DNA of 10,355 nucleotides from an uncultured Rubellimicrobium sp. (GTDB lineage: Bacteria > Pseudomonadota > Alphaproteobacteria > Rhodobacterales > Rhodobacteraceae). Position numbers and translations under genes: made by a program. The stretch is from positions 1 to 10,355 of the forward strand of contig CADCUU010000488.1 in assembly GCA_902805995.1 (NCBI GenBank), given 5' to 3'. Under the pieces are notes generated by a model, which ran no database searches, was not told the origin of the DNA, and saw nothing but the letters and a program-made list of their open reading frames with translations. Shown here piece after piece: positions 7,561 to 10,355 of the stretch (positions are counted from its first letter, which is position 1; every line of letters starts with the position of its first letter).

Positions 7561-8316
7561 TCAGAGGCGGATGGCCGCGATCAGCCGACCATAGTCGGCC
7601 TCGCGCGCATGGACCGAGCGGCGGTAGCTGAAGAAGCGGGACGGGTCAGAGTAGGTGCAATGGCGGGTCCAGACCGCCTCGGCCACGCCGGCCTGCCTGA
7701 GGCGCTGGAGCCCGTAGCCCGGCAGGTCGAACAGGTAGCGGTCGCCCATGCCGTTCGCGAAAAAGCGCGCGGCACGGGGGTCCTCGGCCAGGATCTGGTC
7801 CATGAACTCGGGGCCGACCTCATAGGCGCGCTGGCTGATCGTGGGGCCGATCGCGGCATGGACGCGCCCCGCTTTCGCACCAAGCGCTTCCATGGCCGAC
7901 AGGGTCGCCTCCAGCACGCCGTTGAGGGTGCCCTTCCAGCCCGCATGCGCCGCGCCGATGACGCCCGCCTCCGCATCGGCGAGCAGCACGGGCTGGCAGT
8001 CGGCGGTGAGGATGGACAGCGCGATGCCGGGCACGCGCGTCACCAGCGCGTCCGCGCGCGGGCGGACCTGCGAGGCGTGCTCCACCGTCACCACATCGGG
8101 CGAGTGGACCTGGTGGACGCCCACCAGGGATTCGGGCGCGACGTTCAGGGCCAGCGCCACGCGAGCCCGGTTAATCGTGACGGCCTCTGCCTGATCGGTC
8201 GAACCTTGGCCGCAGTTGAGCCCCGCGAAGACGCCCGACGACGCCCCGCCCTGACGGCCAAAGAACCCATGCGGAAGGGGCTCAAGAACCGGGGAGGTGA
8301 TGATGTCGAGGCTCAC
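7561..8316 (-). CDS. pgeF: PgeF, peptidoglycan editing factor (YfiH/laccase-domain family)
   Basis: PgeF-family proteins are cytoplasmic enzymes reported to remove wrongly built muropeptide precursors; older names are polyphenol oxidase or multicopper laccase domain. The 251-residue protein has the family motifs in order: HGFFGRQGGASSG (16-28), GVHQVHS (66-72), TADCQPVLLAD (104-114), GAAHAGWKGTL (121-131), AIGPTISQRAYEVG (155-168) and CTYSDPSRFFSYRR (220-233). H71, C107 and H124 form the metal-binding triad. HGFFTR is usual; here Thr is Gly. The start is GTG at 8316, overlapping the methyltransferase stop (GTGA, 4 bases) with no strong ribosome site, so coupling is likely. It is the last gene of the lgt operon. 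Confidence 0.95.
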   Translation of the reverse strand: MSLDIITSPVLEPLPHGFFGRQGGASSGVFAGLNCGQGSTDQAEAVTINRARVALALNVAPESLVGVHQVHSPDVVTVEHASQVRPRADALVTRVPGIALSILTADCQPVLLADAEAGVIGAAHAGWKGTLNGVLEATLSAMEALGAKAGRVHAAIGPTISQRAYEVGPEFMDQILAEDPRAARFFANGMGDRYLFDLPGYGLQRLRQAGVAEAVWTRHCTYSDPSRFFSYRRSVHAREADYGRLIAAIRL

Positions 8317-9371
8317 GGGGCGAACCCAGGCGGAGGTGGTGCGGAGGACGGATGAAAGGCCATGGCTTTGAACAGGGTCCCCATTTCCTCGGGCAGGGTC
8401 AAGCGGCGGTGCGCCTCGAGGTGGGCGGCGAGCCGCTCCCCCTCCAGCCCACGGGCGAGGACCTGCGCGCGCTGCCCGATTCCCAGGCGCTCGAGCAGGT
8501 CCCCCTGGCTGACGATGGCCGTGGCGCGGGCCGGCACTGCGGCGCGGGCCAGCGTCTCGAAGTCCACATGGGCGGTGAGGTCGGCCTCGCCCGGAGCGTC
8601 CAGCGGGTCCGCGAAGGCGTGGCGGGCGACGGCCTGGAATGTGTCCCCGGTCAGGCGCCAGTCGCCGTAGTCGATGACCAGCGCCGCGCCGCCATGGGTC
8701 CCGATCCGCCGTCCCACCTCACCCATGATGGGAGGGAGGGCAGGGCAGGTCTCGACCACGTCGCCCTCCCGCGTGTCGGCCAGCCGATCCGAGAGCGCGG
8801 GCTGAGGGGCCGGCGGCAGGAGGCCCCAGGCCATGCGGTCGCCCTCCAGCCCCACGACGCGCTCGGACCAGCCGGACCCGGCGCGGACGAACTGCCGGAT
8901 CGGCAGGGCGTCGAAAAACTCGTTCGCGAGGAGGAGGAGGAACCCCTCCGGCAGCGTATCCACCCGGTCGTGCCAGATGGCCCCGGGCACGCGCTTCGCC
9001 TGCTCGGCCCGCAAGGTGGGCGACGCCTCGACGAGGTGGACGGACAGCGCGTCGTGGAACCCCGGAACGCGCCGCGTCGCCCGCCGCACATCAGCCATGA
9101 GGGTGCCGCGCCCGGGGCCAAGCTCCGCGAGGATGGCGGCGGACGGCGCGCCCTGATCGATCCAGGCCTGTGCGAGGCAGAGGCCCAGGCATTCGCCGAA
9201 CATCTGGCTGATTTCCGGCGCGGTGGTGAAGTCGCCCGCCGCCCCCAGGGGATCGCGCGTGGCGTAGTAGCCGTGGCGCGGGTGGAGGAGGCAGTCCGCC
9301 ATGAACTCAGCCAGCGTCAGCGGCCCGCCCGTGGCGATCCGGTCCGCGAGGAGACGGGCGAGGGGCGTCAT
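8313..9371 (-). CDS. Class I SAM-dependent methyltransferase, MidA/NDUFAF7 (DUF185) family
   Basis: This 352-residue protein matches the DUF185 family. Its mitochondrial members (NDUFAF7/MidA) methylate an arginine of the complex I NDUFS2 subunit; the bacterial target is probably the NuoD equivalent, by inference. Motifs: [20 protein letters not shown] (29-48), [11 protein letters not shown] (50-60), the SAM-binding [13 protein letters not shown] (83-95), [16 protein letters not shown] (147-162) and LVIDYG (231-236), a set shared by the family. The start at 9371 overlaps the lgt stop by four bases (ATGA); an in-frame ATG 10 codons upstream lies inside lgt and gives no family sequence. The lgt-methyltransferase-pgeF order is, as I recall, common in alphaproteobacteria; the three functions are not obviously related. 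Confidence 0.93.
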   Translation of the reverse strand: MTPLARLLADRIATGGPLTLAEFMADCLLHPRHGYYATRDPLGAAGDFTTAPEISQMFGECLGLCLAQAWIDQGAPSAAILAELGPGRGTLMADVRRATRRVPGFHDALSVHLVEASPTLRAEQAKRVPGAIWHDRVDTLPEGFLLLLANEFFDALPIRQFVRAGSGWSERVVGLEGDRMAWGLLPPAPQPALSDRLADTREGDVVETCPALPPIMGEVGRRIGTHGGAALVIDYGDWRLTGDTFQAVARHAFADPLDAPGEADLTAHVDFETLARAAVPARATAIVSQGDLLERLGIGQRAQVLARGLEGERLAAHLEAHRRLTLPEEMGTLFKAMAFHPSSAPPPPGFAP

Positions 9372-10261
9372 GCGAAGGCGGCGCGCGGGCGACGCGCCCA
9401 AAGGATCAGGAGCAGCCCCGCTAAGAGGATCGGCAGCGTCAGCGTCTGTCCCATGGTGAGGCCCCAGCCGTTCCAGTGAAAGGCAAGGCCCAGGGGATTG
9501 CCAGGCGAGACGAACTGCGCGTCCGGCTGGCGCACGAATTCCACTAGGAAACGTGCCATCCCATAGCCCGTGAGGAACACGCCCGTCAGCAGCCAGGGCC
9601 GCCGCAGCGCCCCCCAGCGGAAGGACAGGAGCACCAACAGGAGCCCGAGGAGGAGCCCCTCAAGCGCCGCCTCATAGAGCTGCGAGGGGTGGCGGGCGCA
9701 AAGGCCGACGAGTCCGGGGCAGTCCTGCGCGGCCTCTCCGGGGAAGATCACGCCCCAGGGGAGCGTCGTGGGGCGGCCCCATAGCTCGGCGTTGATGAAG
9801 TTCGCGATGCGCCCGAGAAGAATCGCGGGCGGGGAGGCCAGGGCGATGGTGTCGGCCACGCCGCCCAGCGACAGACGCTCCTTCCAGGAGAAAATCAGGA
9901 TCGCCAGCGCCACCCCGATGAACCCGCCATGAAAGGACATGCCACCCTGCCACAGAACCGGGATCTCCCACGGGTTCTGGAGGTAGTGGCCGGGACGGTA
10001 GAAGAGCACGTAACCCAGCCGCCCGCCCGCAATGATGCCCAAGATGATCCAGGTGAGGAGAGCCTCGAGCTGCGGCGGCGTCATCGGCGCCTGCCCCCCG
10101 GCCCAGAGATGCGGGCGCTTCAGCGCCGCGACGCTGATCCGCCAGCCGATCACGATGCCCACGATATAGGCCAGCGCATACCAGCGCAGCGCAAGCGTCA
10201 CCCCGAACAGGGTGACCGAGAACACCTCGGGCGAGACGTCGGGGAAAGGAATGCCGGTCAT
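9368..10261 (-). CDS. lgt: Lgt, phosphatidylglycerol-prolipoprotein diacylglyceryl transferase
   Basis: Lgt is the inner-membrane enzyme that attaches diacylglycerol from phosphatidylglycerol to the lipobox cysteine of prolipoproteins, the first step of lipoprotein maturation. The 297-residue protein is of normal length with about seven hydrophobic helices. Diagnostic sites: RWYALAYI near the N-terminus (27-34), GRLGYVLFY (80-88), MSFHGGFIG (108-116, with the essential histidine at 111), the signature [14 protein letters not shown] (150-163) and [15 protein letters not shown] (233-247). The start at 10261 has AGGAAAGG four bases upstream; the open frame extends a further 28 codons to 10345, but those residues ([11 protein letters not shown]...) do not fit the family. 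It heads the operon with the methyltransferase and pgeF genes. Confidence 0.97.
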   Translation of the reverse strand: MTGIPFPDVSPEVFSVTLFGVTLALRWYALAYIVGIVIGWRISVAALKRPHLWAGGQAPMTPPQLEALLTWIILGIIAGGRLGYVLFYRPGHYLQNPWEIPVLWQGGMSFHGGFIGVALAILIFSWKERLSLGGVADTIALASPPAILLGRIANFINAELWGRPTTLPWGVIFPGEAAQDCPGLVGLCARHPSQLYEAALEGLLLGLLLVLLSFRWGALRRPWLLTGVFLTGYGMARFLVEFVRQPDAQFVSPGNPLGLAFHWNGWGLTMGQTLTLPILLAGLLLILWARRPRAAFA

Positions 10262-10298
10262 GGCGCCTTTCCTGTGCGGGCCGGGCTGGGGTGTCAAC

Positions 10299-10327
10299 CT
10301 TGCGCGCATTTGCCCGCGGCCCCATAT
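10299..10327 (+). promoter_or_regulatory. Candidate sigma-32-like promoter pointing out of the right edge
   Basis: CTTGCGC (10299-10305) and CCCCATAT (10320-10327) are 14 bases apart, the same geometry as the element before hsp20. The -10 half fits the RpoH CCCCATNT pattern exactly. It faces away from lgt, so it would serve a divergent gene starting beyond 10355. Nothing in the remaining 28 bases confirms that gene. Confidence 0.35.
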
Positions 10328-10355
10328 CGGCGGGGAACCGAACACCGGAGGCCGC

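Noticed and set aside
8352..9479. A 375-codon plus-strand frame opposite the methyltransferase gene
   Set aside because: It is the mirror of a conserved gene and has no recognisable domain; it arises from strong third-position GC bias.
10269..10297. TTGACA on the minus strand (10297-10292) as the lgt promoter
   Set aside because: The -35 box is perfect, but at 17 bases the -10 position reads CAGGAA and overlaps the ribosome site, so transcription would start at the ATG. It may still be used with another spacing, but support is poor.

Overview
The window reads as chromosomal housekeeping DNA from a high-GC alphaproteobacterium, most likely a member of the Rhodobacterales (Rhodobacter/Paracoccus/Roseobacter relatives). 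This rests on protein character and gene order: a YdcH-like DUF465 gene in front of purE-purK, a small heat-shock gene coupled to a DUF1150 gene, a fused ATP sulfurylase/APS kinase, a Hint_2-type protein beside trxB and an Lrp-family regulator, and an lgt / NDUFAF7-like methyltransferase / pgeF operon. No mobile element, CRISPR array, rRNA or tRNA was seen.

Left part (1-2700). On the minus strand, DUF465, purE and purK form a tightly overlapping operon for de novo purine synthesis; purK runs off the left edge. Divergent from it on the plus strand is a small heat-shock gene (Hsp20) overlapping a DUF1150 gene. A sigma-32-like promoter and a possible SD-masking RNA thermometer precede hsp20. A four-helix cytochrome b561 gene follows.

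Middle part (2700-7085). A bidirectional terminator separates the b561 gene from a convergent sat-cysC fusion, which makes PAPS from sulfate. Upstream of sat-cysC on the same strand is trxB (thioredoxin reductase). Thioredoxin is a common electron donor for PAPS reduction, so the adjacency makes metabolic sense, but a terminator after trxB and a second strong hairpin in the sat-cysC leader suggest separate control. An Lrp/AsnC regulator diverges from trxB, with a 24-bp inverted repeat overlapping a plausible trxB -10. The regulator gene converges, with a 3-bp gap, on a gene for a Hint_2-like protein that has lost both expected catalytic residues.

Right part (7086-10355). A 475-bp stretch without a convincing gene holds an inverted repeat next to the Hint gene start and a dense run of short hairpins that could be a structured RNA. 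Beyond it lies a minus-strand operon with 4-base start/stop overlaps: lgt (lipoprotein diacylglyceryl transferase), a MidA/NDUFAF7-type methyltransferase and pgeF (peptidoglycan editing factor). At the far right edge is a second sigma-32-like promoter, pointing out of the window.

No clearly new multi-gene system is visible. The points most worth a second look are regulatory (hsp20 leader, sat-cysC leader, intergenic hairpin cluster) and the catalytically dead Hint protein.
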